A DNA stretch of 25,126 nucleotides from a virus: positions 1-25,126 of the IMG/VR virus record IMGVR_UViG_3300042519_003104; one strand, given 5' to 3'. Shown here piece by piece: positions 5,947 through 14,891 of this stretch. Position numbers and translations under genes: made by a program. The notes below the pieces were generated by a model. The model searched no databases. It saw only the letters and a program-made list of their open reading frames with translations, and was not told the DNA's origin. The stretch's first letter is position 1; each line of letters opens with the position of its first letter.

Positions 5947-8900
5947 ATGGCAAGAAAAATTATTAATATTGGTGCAATTGGCAACGACGGCACCGGCGAC
6001 AGTATCAGAGACAGTTTTAGATCTGTCAACGACAACTTTAGAGAACTCTATAGTTCACTAGGACTAGGTGAAAAACTCACATTCATAGGTCTAGATGATA
6101 CACCCGAATCATTTCCTAACGATTATGAAAATGCGTTGGTTGTGATCAATGATACCACAGACGGCGTGGTTTTCAAAAAACTAGAAGCTGGCGTAGGTGT
6201 TCAAATTGATTTTGATACCAGTCAAAATTCCATTGTGGTCAACAGCTTGTTTTCAGATATTTCAGGCGATCCTAATCCAAATCTAGGAGGACCAGTTAAT
6301 GCTCAAAGTGGTGGAGTAAGATATCCTATTGGAAATTTACCCGATATAGGATCTTTTTCTGAACTCACTGATTCAATTGGCAGAATAAACACAATTCACG
6401 GATCCACTGCCACAGAAACAAACAGACTGGCGGCCAATAAGGGCTATGTAGATTCCAAGATATCCCTGCAGGGCATAGATGCTGTTGATCCTGCTACCAA
6501 TACAACCAACACTGCATTTGGTACCATGACCGGGCCGTTGATACTTTCAAGAGACCCTGTGGATGATGATGATGTGGCCTACAATGGTTTGATAGCTGCC
6601 ACCAAACGATATGTTGACAGTTCCGGTTATAGCAGCACAGTGAATCTGTATGTGAGTACAGCCGGGTTAGATGATCGACCAGGTGTTGGATTAGACCGAC
6701 AAGGTCGCAGTTTGGCCTATGCATATAAGACACTAGAAGCTGCTCTTAAACGTGCAGAAGAATTGGTGCTGGAAGCACCGTTAGAAATTGGCCCTTACAA
6801 GAAAGTTCTTACTTGGAACAACGGTGATGAGCCTTGTACTCTAGTAGAAATTGACGATACCAGTGCTACCGCAGGCACTGGTTTCAGTCCTGCATTTATT
6901 TTTATGAATGTGGACACAGTTGAAATTGTCAGCGGTGGCCTAAATTATCTACCCGGTGACATACTTACTGTGGCCACTGGTACCGGTACAGCAGCAAGAT
7001 ATCAGGTGCTGTCGGTTAGTCCTGGCGGCTCAGGAGGACGAGGACCAGTTACTGCCATTAGACAGATCACTGGCGGCAACTACAGCGTGTTGCCCGCACC
7101 AGTGGCTCCAGCAGCCACTACCTGTCCCGGCAGCAGTGTTGGTGTTAGAACTGGATGCACACTAAATCTCACATTCAAAGTGGCCAGAGTGCAGGTTAAC
7201 TCGGGAGGCCGTGGAACTGGATACGGTTTAGTGTCAGTGAGATTTGTTGGTGGTGGTGGTGGTGGAGCCTTTGGTGTAGCAGATGTTAGCGCAGTTGACG
7301 GCGGCATAAACAGCATCAGTATCACCAACGGAGGAACAGGGTTTACTTCGCAGCCATCTATACTTGTGAGTCTTCCAAGATTTAGATTGTTTACCAGCGG
7401 TTACAGAACAGACTTTACTGGAAATCCTGCATTGAGCACAGTGGCTGCTAACGCAGCCAAAGACATACGAGAAGGACTATATCTTCGTGGGGAAACGTCT
7501 GGAGCTCTTGCACAGATTCTAGCACACGACGGTACTTTGGACACGTCCGGCAATGAAGAATTTGATGTTGATGTTGTCAGTGGTGAATTTGTTGTTGGCG
7601 AGGTTATTTCATTCGGTGATGTAACCAAACGTATTCAAATTTCTGTATTTGTTGAAACTGGCATTTACCTAGAAAATTTACCATTACGTGTGCCTCAAAA
7701 CGTGGCAGTAATAGGTGATGAATTTCGTAGAACTATTATTAGACCACAGATAGGCTTTGACAGTTCCAGTCCCTGGGCATTTTTGAATTTTAGACGAGAT
7801 CCTGTGGTAGACGGACTGACTGTGGCAAATGAACTGTATGGTTATCACTATCTAGCAGATTCCACACAGCCTGTTTATCCCCTGATCAATAACAAAGGTA
7901 ACTATACCAGTGCTGCACGACTGATCACATTGAATAGAAAGTTTATTCAAGATCAGGTCATAGGTTGGATCAATAATCAAATTTTAACAAACACTGCACC
8001 ATTTACATCTGCATTTGACTACAATGAAGATATCTGTTATAGAGACGTTGGCTTGATCATAGACTCTATGGTATTTGATTTGAAATGGAGTGGACAGAAT
8101 CGCACAATTTCTGCTGCATTGAAATACAAGGGACCAGCAGTTCCGGGCAGTAATCCTGCACTAGCTATTGGTGCGCAACTGAGTCAGACTGTGGCCGGTA
8201 TTCAACGTATCAACACCTTGGCCCAAGACATTATCGACAATGTGAGTATTGCGGCACTGTATACATTGTCCGGTACTGTGGCCACTACTGCCACAGTACC
8301 AACACTACAGACTCTAGACGAAGGTCTAGTGGCAGAAGTAGGATCCGATACTGTGATCACATTGTTGACCAATGCCATAGTTGATGTTATCAGCAACAGT
8401 GGAACAGTAAACTATCCCAAAGACAACGGCGATATGGACATGTTCTTGTGTAACGATGCTGTAATCCTAAGAGCCATGACCTTCCAGGGTCAAGGTGGAT
8501 TTGCAATGGTATTAGATCCAGAGGGACAAATCCTTGCTAAATCTCCGTACTGTCAAGAATCTGCATCCTTTAGTAGAAGTATAAATGCCAAGGCATTTTC
8601 TGGTGGTATGTTTGTAGATGGATTCACCGGCAATCAGAAATTTGTCATAGACAGCAAAGACAGTAATATATTTTTACGAGTATCGGGACTGCTGAGACCG
8701 CCTAATACTCCCTGCAGCTTTATTGTCAGTGGTGAAATTTACAGAATAAACTACATTAGAGGGTATACATTTGGAACAGGTGCTGCTACTGCTACCACAG
8801 GTGGATTCAGCACAGCTCAGTTCATCTTGGATGAGCTGACACCTTACACACCTGCTGCTGGATCACGTGCCTGTACATTTAGTACTCCAAATATAACCAC

Positions 8901-11900
8901 TGCATCTGTTCACGAACTACAACCAGGTGCCATTGTGAAATTCAGTTCTACTGGAACACTGCCAACTGGTATCGCTGCCAATCAAGAATACTATGTGTTA
9001 CTGGCTGGATTTACGCTTACTCAATTCAGAGTTGCCGCAGTAGCTGGCAGTACCACAGCAGTGACTTTTGTAGGTGCCGGCTCGGGTACACACAGTTTTA
9101 TCAGAGTGTTTGAAGTTCTTATGCCCGGTAATCGTTCCATGCTTAGTAACGACTTTACCCAGGTCTGTGATCTAGGCTACGGACTTATAACCACCAACGG
9201 CGGATTGGCCGAAGCTGTGAGTATGTTTACCTACTACTGTCAAATTTCCTACTATTCATTGAACGGTGGACAGATTAGAAGCGTGGGTGGATCTAGTGCT
9301 CACGGAAACTTTGCATTGGTAGCGGAAGCCAGTGATCCATTAGAAGTTCCGACTCCCACAGGATTTTACACCGATCTTGCACAGACCGCAACTGTTTATG
9401 CTGCATCAGTTGATACGTTGAACGAAAAGGGAGAAAATATATTATATGTGACCTATGATGATTTCTTTCCTTTGCCGAACAGTGAATTAGAAATCAATCA
9501 TGGAGGCCAAATTGTACGATATGTTGTCACTACGGCACAGATCAGCGATGTTGCCACCAAACGTGCAAAATTAAATATCAGCACCGGCGGCGGACTTTTG
9601 GCAGCAGTGCCCCATGGACAACGTGTTACAATTAGAAACAACAGTTTCCATGTGTTACACGGAGACATTGTAGAGGTAGCAACTAGACCTAGTACTGCTC
9701 TGATACTAAATGACAGTAATTTTGTCTACAGACAATTGGAATTCACAGACTATGATTCCACATATGATCTAGAAACCTATACTATCACAGGTATAAACTA
9801 TGGCACTGGGGTGATAACCACTGATATCAATCATAGACAACGTGCAGGATATCAAGTGAGATTTGTCAAACCTCCAGGCGCAGTGTTGCCCAATGAGATT
9901 ACTGCAGGTGTCACAGTTGACGACGGTGTCATATACTATGTCAAGACTGCACCAACTCCTACCACATTTACCATTTCTGCTACAGAAACAGGCTCAGGCA
10001 TAACCACATTTACTGGATCGGCGGTGTCGGGAAGTCCCACAATGGTTCCTTACGGTCTAGCCCTGGCACAAGGTAGAGAAAATTATGATTATATAGAAAT
10101 CACTGTGTATGAGCCGGGTGTAGAAACAGGTGCGGCCAATACTGTAACCAGTATAAGCACTGCGGCCAATACGTTTACCAAAAACAGTCACGGACTCACA
10201 GCTGGTCAACCTGTGAGATTCAGTGCCAGTGTGTTGCCTGGAGGACTAACTGCAAACACAGTGTACTTTGTAACCACTTCTGGACTAACTGCCAATGATT
10301 TCAGTGTTAGTACCAGAGCGTTAGTAGACAGTACATTTATAGGTGTGCCTACTTCTTTGGCATTTTCAGTGGGGCCATCCCTGGGAACATCTACTGGCGC
10401 TGGTCCTTATTTTACAACCATTTCAAATATCATCTGTTTGGAAAATCTTATATTGGGATCAAGTTTGGTAGCAAAGCCAAATATTACCGGTGTTAGCGCA
10501 GTAGGTGACGGTGTTACCTGCACATTGACGTTTACCGCTCAAAACGTTCCTCCATATTTGCCATTCCAGTTGATTACTGTGAGCGCATTTGCTGTAGGTG
10601 GTGTGCCATTCAATGGCGCACAAACCGTGGTGACCTGTACCAATACCACTGTGACATTTGCCAGCGCAACCATTGCTACAGACAGCGGTGGTGTCATAGC
10701 TACTGGTGGTACAGGCGCATTAGGTGCGGACTCAGTGATTTATTCTGTTTCTGCAGCTACCAACAGCATTGTGGTGCAGTCTTCTACAGCAGCCACAACA
10801 GGAACAATAGCCTTTCAACTAGAAGGCAGTGTGTTAGATATCACCACAACCGGTACTGCCGTAACCTACAAACTGATTCAAGGCGAACGTGGTGATGCTA
10901 CCTTTGGTATAGGAAACCTAGGCGGCAGTGACGGTGATAGATTGTTGACTGGTATAGCTGCTGGTACATTTTATAGATTTGTACACGAAGGCCAAGAATA
11001 TGAAATAACCAATTATCAAGACAGTCTTACCACTGGTCAAGACTATGCACTACTAACAGTCAGTCCAGCATTGACACGCAGTGTGGTCAGATTCAATGAT
11101 ACGCCTACTCTAAAGGGATCGGTTCCTGGACCAAGCGCACTATCCGATGGTACACTGACCATTAGAATCAGTTTGACTCGTGTTACGTCACATGATCTAT
11201 TGGAAATTGGTACAGGTGGTTATGCCGATACCAACTATCCTAGCGAAATCTATGGACCTGCCGTTAATTCAATTATTTCAGTACCTACATATGCCACACA
11301 GGCAGATACAGAAACAGGCGAACTAGTATTACGTGCGCAGATGCAGGAACGAGGCTCGGGGCGTACATTCTTTGTGACCACTGACCAATTTGGTAACTTT
11401 AACGTTGGTCCGTTCTTCCGTGTTGATCAGGGTACTGGTACTGTTACATTCTCAGCTTCAATTGCGCTGAGTCAGTTAGACGGTCTAGGATTTAAACGTG
11501 GTACAACAATTTCTGAATTCTCCACAGCAATGGACGAAGGTCGTGTTGACGCGGTGCCTACAGAATCAGCGGTTAGAACCTACATTGGTCGTAGATTGGG
11601 ATTGGACTTCAATGGCAACATTGTTGCCCTAGGCGATCGTGTGCCAAACAATGTGGGCTTTATGGCTCTTAGTGGTGACTTGGCGTGGGTTGGACCTGCT
11701 GACATGGACATGAATTCGTACAAGATTGAAAATCTTGGGGTGCCTACATTAGCCAGTGATGCTGCCAGACTGGACAGTATTACAATTACTAATCTAAAAG
11801 ATACCGACGGAACCAGCCTATTTAATTTTTCACAGTCACAGGCAGGTCAATTGTTAGCCTTGGATGGTACGGGTAATACAATTATCAATGTGACACCTAC

Positions 11901-13368
11901 AGGTGAAGTTACTTTTGATATATTGTTAGGTGATAGTACTACCAACATCATAAGAACCACTATCAGTGATGGTGTCATTGACGATGCCAATATCATGTCC
12001 ACTGCGGCCATTGATCAGGCCAAGTTGAGTTTGAATGATGCTTATGCTACTATATCAGCCAGTATTACCAATGTGACTGCAACTGGTAGCGGCAGTACAG
12101 CTACTATAACATTCCCTGTAGCACAGTCCAGTGCTCCGTTTACAGCGGGACAAAAAATTGTAGTTACAGGATTGTCTGTGAGTGGATACAACGGAACTTA
12201 TACCGTTGCAACCTGCAACACCACTGTTGTTACCTATAGTAATACAACTACAGGATCAGCTATCAGTGGAACTGTAGCAGCTCTACGAGGTATATCAAGT
12301 TTTGACAGTGCTCAATTTACACTAACCAACGGTTGGGCTACAATCAAAGACAACGGTCTAGCATTGACCAAATTAGCACAGGTGGGAGCAGATAGACTAT
12401 TGGGCAACAGTACAGCTTCAACAGCCGATGTTGCTGAAGTGAGCTTTGCCACAGTGGTTGATGAAGGCCTGGCTTTGAGACTGTCGGACTATGGCAGCGC
12501 CACAAGTACTGGTTATCTACGACACACAGGCGGCGATGGCACTGTTCGTGCAAGTTGGGCATACAGCATTGTTGACGAAGCTTCTGCTGCCACTGTGAGC
12601 ACTTTGGTTAAACGTGATAGCAACGGAGATTTTGCTGCACGTAATGTAGATCTTGCTCAGCTTAAAATTGACAGCATATTATCCATTGACAGCAGCGCCA
12701 GCGGCACTGGTGGATTTCTTCAGTATTATGGTTATCTAGGACAAGTGGGTATTTACATAGGTGATGGTACAGTACCAGCTAGCGATAAGAAAACTTACTA
12801 CAACAACACACAGCACGTATTCCGCAGTCAAGACAGTGCCACAACATTTGCCACTCTCGACTCTACTGGTATTAGTGTAGCAGCATTAAAAAGTTGTACC
12901 AGTATCAGCACAGGCGCTGTGACAACACCTGGAACTATAGAGGGCTATTGGTCATTGAGTGGTAGCAGTAGATTCCAAGCTACCTATGCTGCTGACCTAG
13001 CAGAATACTACGAAGGTGACAAGGAGTATGCTGTGGGCACTGTGTTGATATTTGGTGGAGACAAAGAAGTTACAATAGCAAATCGACAAGGTGATCATAG
13101 AGTGGCTGGTGTAGTAAGCGATAATGCTGCCTATTCCATGAATGGTGATTGTCCGGGCTTTAAAAATCAAGTGGCTCTACAGGGTAGAGTTCCTTGTCGA
13201 GTAGTTGGAAAAATTGAGAAGGGAGACCTGCTGATTGCCAGCAACATTGCAGGCTGTGCTGTAAGTGCAGGCGGTGATGCTAGAACAGGCACAGTGATTG
13301 GCAAAGCACTAGAAAACTACAATTCAGATCATATTGGCACTATTGAAGTGGCCGTGGGAAGAAACTAA
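5947..13368 (+). CDS. giant tailspike/fibre-like virion protein with C-terminal chaperone-like domain
   Basis: The 2473-residue protein starts with the shared module (INIGAIGNDGTGDSIRDSF ... NDNFRELYSSLG, residues 6-40). Residues about 232-275 (YVSTAGLDDRPG ... AYKTLEAALKRAEEL) resemble the entry of right-handed beta-helix tailspikes. Glycine-rich modules follow (poly-Gly 435-440), then VPQNVAVIGDEFRRTIIRP (about 580-600), typical of aquatic phage tailspikes. Between about 970 and 1640 come repeated beta-modules of the form HxLxxGxxVxF ... LPxGLxxNxxYYV. Near 1800-1885 are GRTFFVTTDQFGNFNVGPFF and VPTESAVRTYIGRRLG. The last 130 residues (from about 2341, DLAEYYEGDKEYAVGTVLIF, RVAGVVSDN, GRVPCRVVGKIEKGDLL) resemble phage Peptidase_G2-type intramolecular chaperones, which trimerise and then cleave themselves off. 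Likely role: host-surface adhesin or depolymerase on the tail. Its stop overlaps the next ATG (TAATG). Virion role is confident; domain names are from memory of patterns. Confidence 0.88.
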   Translation: MARKIINIGAIGNDGTGDSIRDSFRSVNDNFRELYSSLGLGEKLTFIGLDDTPESFPNDYENALVVINDTTDGVVFKKLEAGVGVQIDFDTSQNSIVVNSLFSDISGDPNPNLGGPVNAQSGGVRYPIGNLPDIGSFSELTDSIGRINTIHGSTATETNRLAANKGYVDSKISLQGIDAVDPATNTTNTAFGTMTGPLILSRDPVDDDDVAYNGLIAATKRYVDSSGYSSTVNLYVSTAGLDDRPGVGLDRQGRSLAYAYKTLEAALKRAEELVLEAPLEIGPYKKVLTWNNGDEPCTLVEIDDTSATAGTGFSPAFIFMNVDTVEIVSGGLNYLPGDILTVATGTGTAARYQVLSVSPGGSGGRGPVTAIRQITGGNYSVLPAPVAPAATTCPGSSVGVRTGCTLNLTFKVARVQVNSGGRGTGYGLVSVRFVGGGGGGAFGVADVSAVDGGINSISITNGGTGFTSQPSILVSLPRFRLFTSGYRTDFTGNPALSTVAANAAKDIREGLYLRGETSGALAQILAHDGTLDTSGNEEFDVDVVSGEFVVGEVISFGDVTKRIQISVFVETGIYLENLPLRVPQNVAVIGDEFRRTIIRPQIGFDSSSPWAFLNFRRDPVVDGLTVANELYGYHYLADSTQPVYPLINNKGNYTSAARLITLNRKFIQDQVIGWINNQILTNTAPFTSAFDYNEDICYRDVGLIIDSMVFDLKWSGQNRTISAALKYKGPAVPGSNPALAIGAQLSQTVAGIQRINTLAQDIIDNVSIAALYTLSGTVATTATVPTLQTLDEGLVAEVGSDTVITLLTNAIVDVISNSGTVNYPKDNGDMDMFLCNDAVILRAMTFQGQGGFAMVLDPEGQILAKSPYCQESASFSRSINAKAFSGGMFVDGFTGNQKFVIDSKDSNIFLRVSGLLRPPNTPCSFIVSGEIYRINYIRGYTFGTGAATATTGGFSTAQFILDELTPYTPAAGSRACTFSTPNITTASVHELQPGAIVKFSSTGTLPTGIAANQEYYVLLAGFTLTQFRVAAVAGSTTAVTFVGAGSGTHSFIRVFEVLMPGNRSMLSNDFTQVCDLGYGLITTNGGLAEAVSMFTYYCQISYYSLNGGQIRSVGGSSAHGNFALVAEASDPLEVPTPTGFYTDLAQTATVYAASVDTLNEKGENILYVTYDDFFPLPNSELEINHGGQIVRYVVTTAQISDVATKRAKLNISTGGGLLAAVPHGQRVTIRNNSFHVLHGDIVEVATRPSTALILNDSNFVYRQLEFTDYDSTYDLETYTITGINYGTGVITTDINHRQRAGYQVRFVKPPGAVLPNEITAGVTVDDGVIYYVKTAPTPTTFTISATETGSGITTFTGSAVSGSPTMVPYGLALAQGRENYDYIEITVYEPGVETGAANTVTSISTAANTFTKNSHGLTAGQPVRFSASVLPGGLTANTVYFVTTSGLTANDFSVSTRALVDSTFIGVPTSLAFSVGPSLGTSTGAGPYFTTISNIICLENLILGSSLVAKPNITGVSAVGDGVTCTLTFTAQNVPPYLPFQLITVSAFAVGGVPFNGAQTVVTCTNTTVTFASATIATDSGGVIATGGTGALGADSVIYSVSAATNSIVVQSSTAATTGTIAFQLEGSVLDITTTGTAVTYKLIQGERGDATFGIGNLGGSDGDRLLTGIAAGTFYRFVHEGQEYEITNYQDSLTTGQDYALLTVSPALTRSVVRFNDTPTLKGSVPGPSALSDGTLTIRISLTRVTSHDLLEIGTGGYADTNYPSEIYGPAVNSIISVPTYATQADTETGELVLRAQMQERGSGRTFFVTTDQFGNFNVGPFFRVDQGTGTVTFSASIALSQLDGLGFKRGTTISEFSTAMDEGRVDAVPTESAVRTYIGRRLGLDFNGNIVALGDRVPNNVGFMALSGDLAWVGPADMDMNSYKIENLGVPTLASDAARLDSITITNLKDTDGTSLFNFSQSQAGQLLALDGTGNTIINVTPTGEVTFDILLGDSTTNIIRTTISDGVIDDANIMSTAAIDQAKLSLNDAYATISASITNVTATGSGSTATITFPVAQSSAPFTAGQKIVVTGLSVSGYNGTYTVATCNTTVVTYSNTTTGSAISGTVAALRGISSFDSAQFTLTNGWATIKDNGLALTKLAQVGADRLLGNSTASTADVAEVSFATVVDEGLALRLSDYGSATSTGYLRHTGGDGTVRASWAYSIVDEASAATVSTLVKRDSNGDFAARNVDLAQLKIDSILSIDSSASGTGGFLQYYGYLGQVGIYIGDGTVPASDKKTYYNNTQHVFRSQDSATTFATLDSTGISVAALKSCTSISTGAVTTPGTIEGYWSLSGSSRFQATYAADLAEYYEGDKEYAVGTVLIFGGDKEVTIANRQGDHRVAGVVSDNAAYSMNGDCPGFKNQVALQGRVPCRVVGKIEKGDLLIASNIAGCAVSAGGDARTGTVIGKALENYNSDHIGTIEVAVGRN

Positions 13369-14879
13369 TGGCACAACAAACACTAAACGCAGGCAGTCCT
13401 CCAATAGTATGGAGCACAGTAGAAGATGCATTTACAAAAATAAATGCCAACTTTGACGAACTGTATGGTAGCATAGGAGGTCCGGGAGGAGTATTAGACT
13501 TTACCAGTCTCAGCACTGATATTAAACCCAGTGCCAGCGAAGTCTACGATCTTGGTAGTCCAACAGCTCGGTGGAGAGATCTTTATCTAGCTGGATCAAG
13601 TTTATATCTAGGCTCGGCACAGATAACCGCTGACGGAGCTGGTGTTGTGAATTTGCCGGCTGGCACTACTGTTGCAGGAGAGTTAATTAGAAATCCTGCA
13701 GAAACCAATTTCAAAACAATTACAGTTAGTGGTCAATCAAATATTGTTGCAGATAGTTTTGAAGACACATTGACTGTAGCAGCAGGCAATGCTGGTATAA
13801 CATTGACCACAAATGCCGGCACTGACACATTAACCATTGCCAACAGCGGTGTTACAGACCTCACAGGAACTGCGGGGCAGATTGCAGTGAGTGCTGCAAC
13901 GGGTAGTATAACACTAACCAATTTGGGAGTCACTAGTCTAACTGGCACAGCAGGTGGCATCGGAGTAAGTGCTGCAACTGGCGGTATAACATTGACCAAT
14001 CTCGGTGTCAAGCAGATCGTAGGAACTGCCAGTCAGATTGGTGTAACTGGTGATGGCACTGGAATAGTAACCATTACCAATTTGGCTCCTGCAAGTCCAA
14101 CATTTAGATTTATTGTTGTAGACGGTGCTACTCTGCAGCCAGTGGCAGCTGACAATATTTCAGATACATTGAATTTGATATCTGGTCCTGGTTTAACAAT
14201 TACCAAAGACACTGCCACAGATACACTGACATTTAGTGTAAACAGCAATTTAGATATCAGAGGTTCGGTGTTTGCAGATGACTCCACCATGTTGGTAGAT
14301 GCTACCAATGGCGTACTGAGAGGCACGTTGATCGGTACCGTGGTCGGTGACTTAAAAGGATCTATATTTGGCGACGACTCAACAAAGATTGTTGATGCTG
14401 TGGAGAACAAAGTATACGCAGAATTTTTTGGCAACTTAACTGGTAATGTAACTGGTAATTCTAGCTCGGCAACAGTTTCAACTACATTAGATATTACAGA
14501 TACCAACGGACTGACAACTGTTTATTATCCTACGTTTGTTGAGAATAGAACTACTGGTCAAACTGTTAGAGCAGATATTGATCTATCATACAGAACAGAT
14601 ACCAATACACTAACAGTACCAAACATTGCTGGTAACTTAACTGGGTCAGTTACCGGTAATATTTTTACATCATTGATTGATTCATCAGATTCATCAGCAA
14701 TTACTGTAACTCCTGCAACAATATTCAGTTCGGATGTAACTGTAGAAAATGATCTAGACGTTACACAACGATTAAGAGTTCAAGGCAGCAGGGTTATTAA
14801 TATAACAGAATTACAAGCCATTGTGGCGGTCAGCATAGACTTTACTGACTTCCAAACAAGAATAGCTGGTTTGGTATAA
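13368..14879 (+). CDS. tail-fibre-like virion protein with tandem repeats
   Basis: The 503-residue protein begins with a diverged copy of the shared module (TLNAGSPPIVWSTVEDAF-TKINANFDELYGSIG). Next is YDLGSPTARWRDLYLAGSSLYLG (about residues 58-82), a fibre motif that also occurs in the second giant protein as DLGSSTLPWRSLYV. Residues 161-239 are three tandem repeats of 26-27 residues (LTGTAGxIxVSAATGxITLTNLGV). Further on are two copies of the GSxFxDDSTxxVDA motif (about 302-345) and short GNLTGxVTGN repeats. The composition is Thr/Gly/Ala/Ser-rich with almost no Cys, as in fibrous beta-structured trimers. It is joined to the previous gene by TAATG and is 12 nt before the next. Probably a fibre or connector subunit; receptor unknown. 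Confidence 0.85.
   Translation: MAQQTLNAGSPPIVWSTVEDAFTKINANFDELYGSIGGPGGVLDFTSLSTDIKPSASEVYDLGSPTARWRDLYLAGSSLYLGSAQITADGAGVVNLPAGTTVAGELIRNPAETNFKTITVSGQSNIVADSFEDTLTVAAGNAGITLTTNAGTDTLTIANSGVTDLTGTAGQIAVSAATGSITLTNLGVTSLTGTAGGIGVSAATGGITLTNLGVKQIVGTASQIGVTGDGTGIVTITNLAPASPTFRFIVVDGATLQPVAADNISDTLNLISGPGLTITKDTATDTLTFSVNSNLDIRGSVFADDSTMLVDATNGVLRGTLIGTVVGDLKGSIFGDDSTKIVDAVENKVYAEFFGNLTGNVTGNSSSATVSTTLDITDTNGLTTVYYPTFVENRTTGQTVRADIDLSYRTDTNTLTVPNIAGNLTGSVTGNIFTSLIDSSDSSAITVTPATIFSSDVTVENDLDVTQRLRVQGSRVINITELQAIVAVSIDFTDFQTRIAGLV
13848..14084 (+). repeat. three tandem coding repeats of 78, 78 and 81 nt
   Basis: Units start at 13848, 13926 and 14004, each beginning with a GV pair and ending ITLTNL or similar. 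The second unit is close to the first at protein level; the third has diverged (KQIVGTASQIGVTGDG) and gained one codon. They probably build a repeating beta-fibre shaft. Confidence 0.85.
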
Positions 14880-14891
14880 TTGGAGCGATAA

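Noticed and set aside
13733-14506. Long minus-strand open frames inside the fibre genes
   Set aside because: They mirror Thr/Gly/Val-rich coding repeats, have no ribosome-binding sites or family likeness, and the plus frame is uninterrupted and clearly coding.
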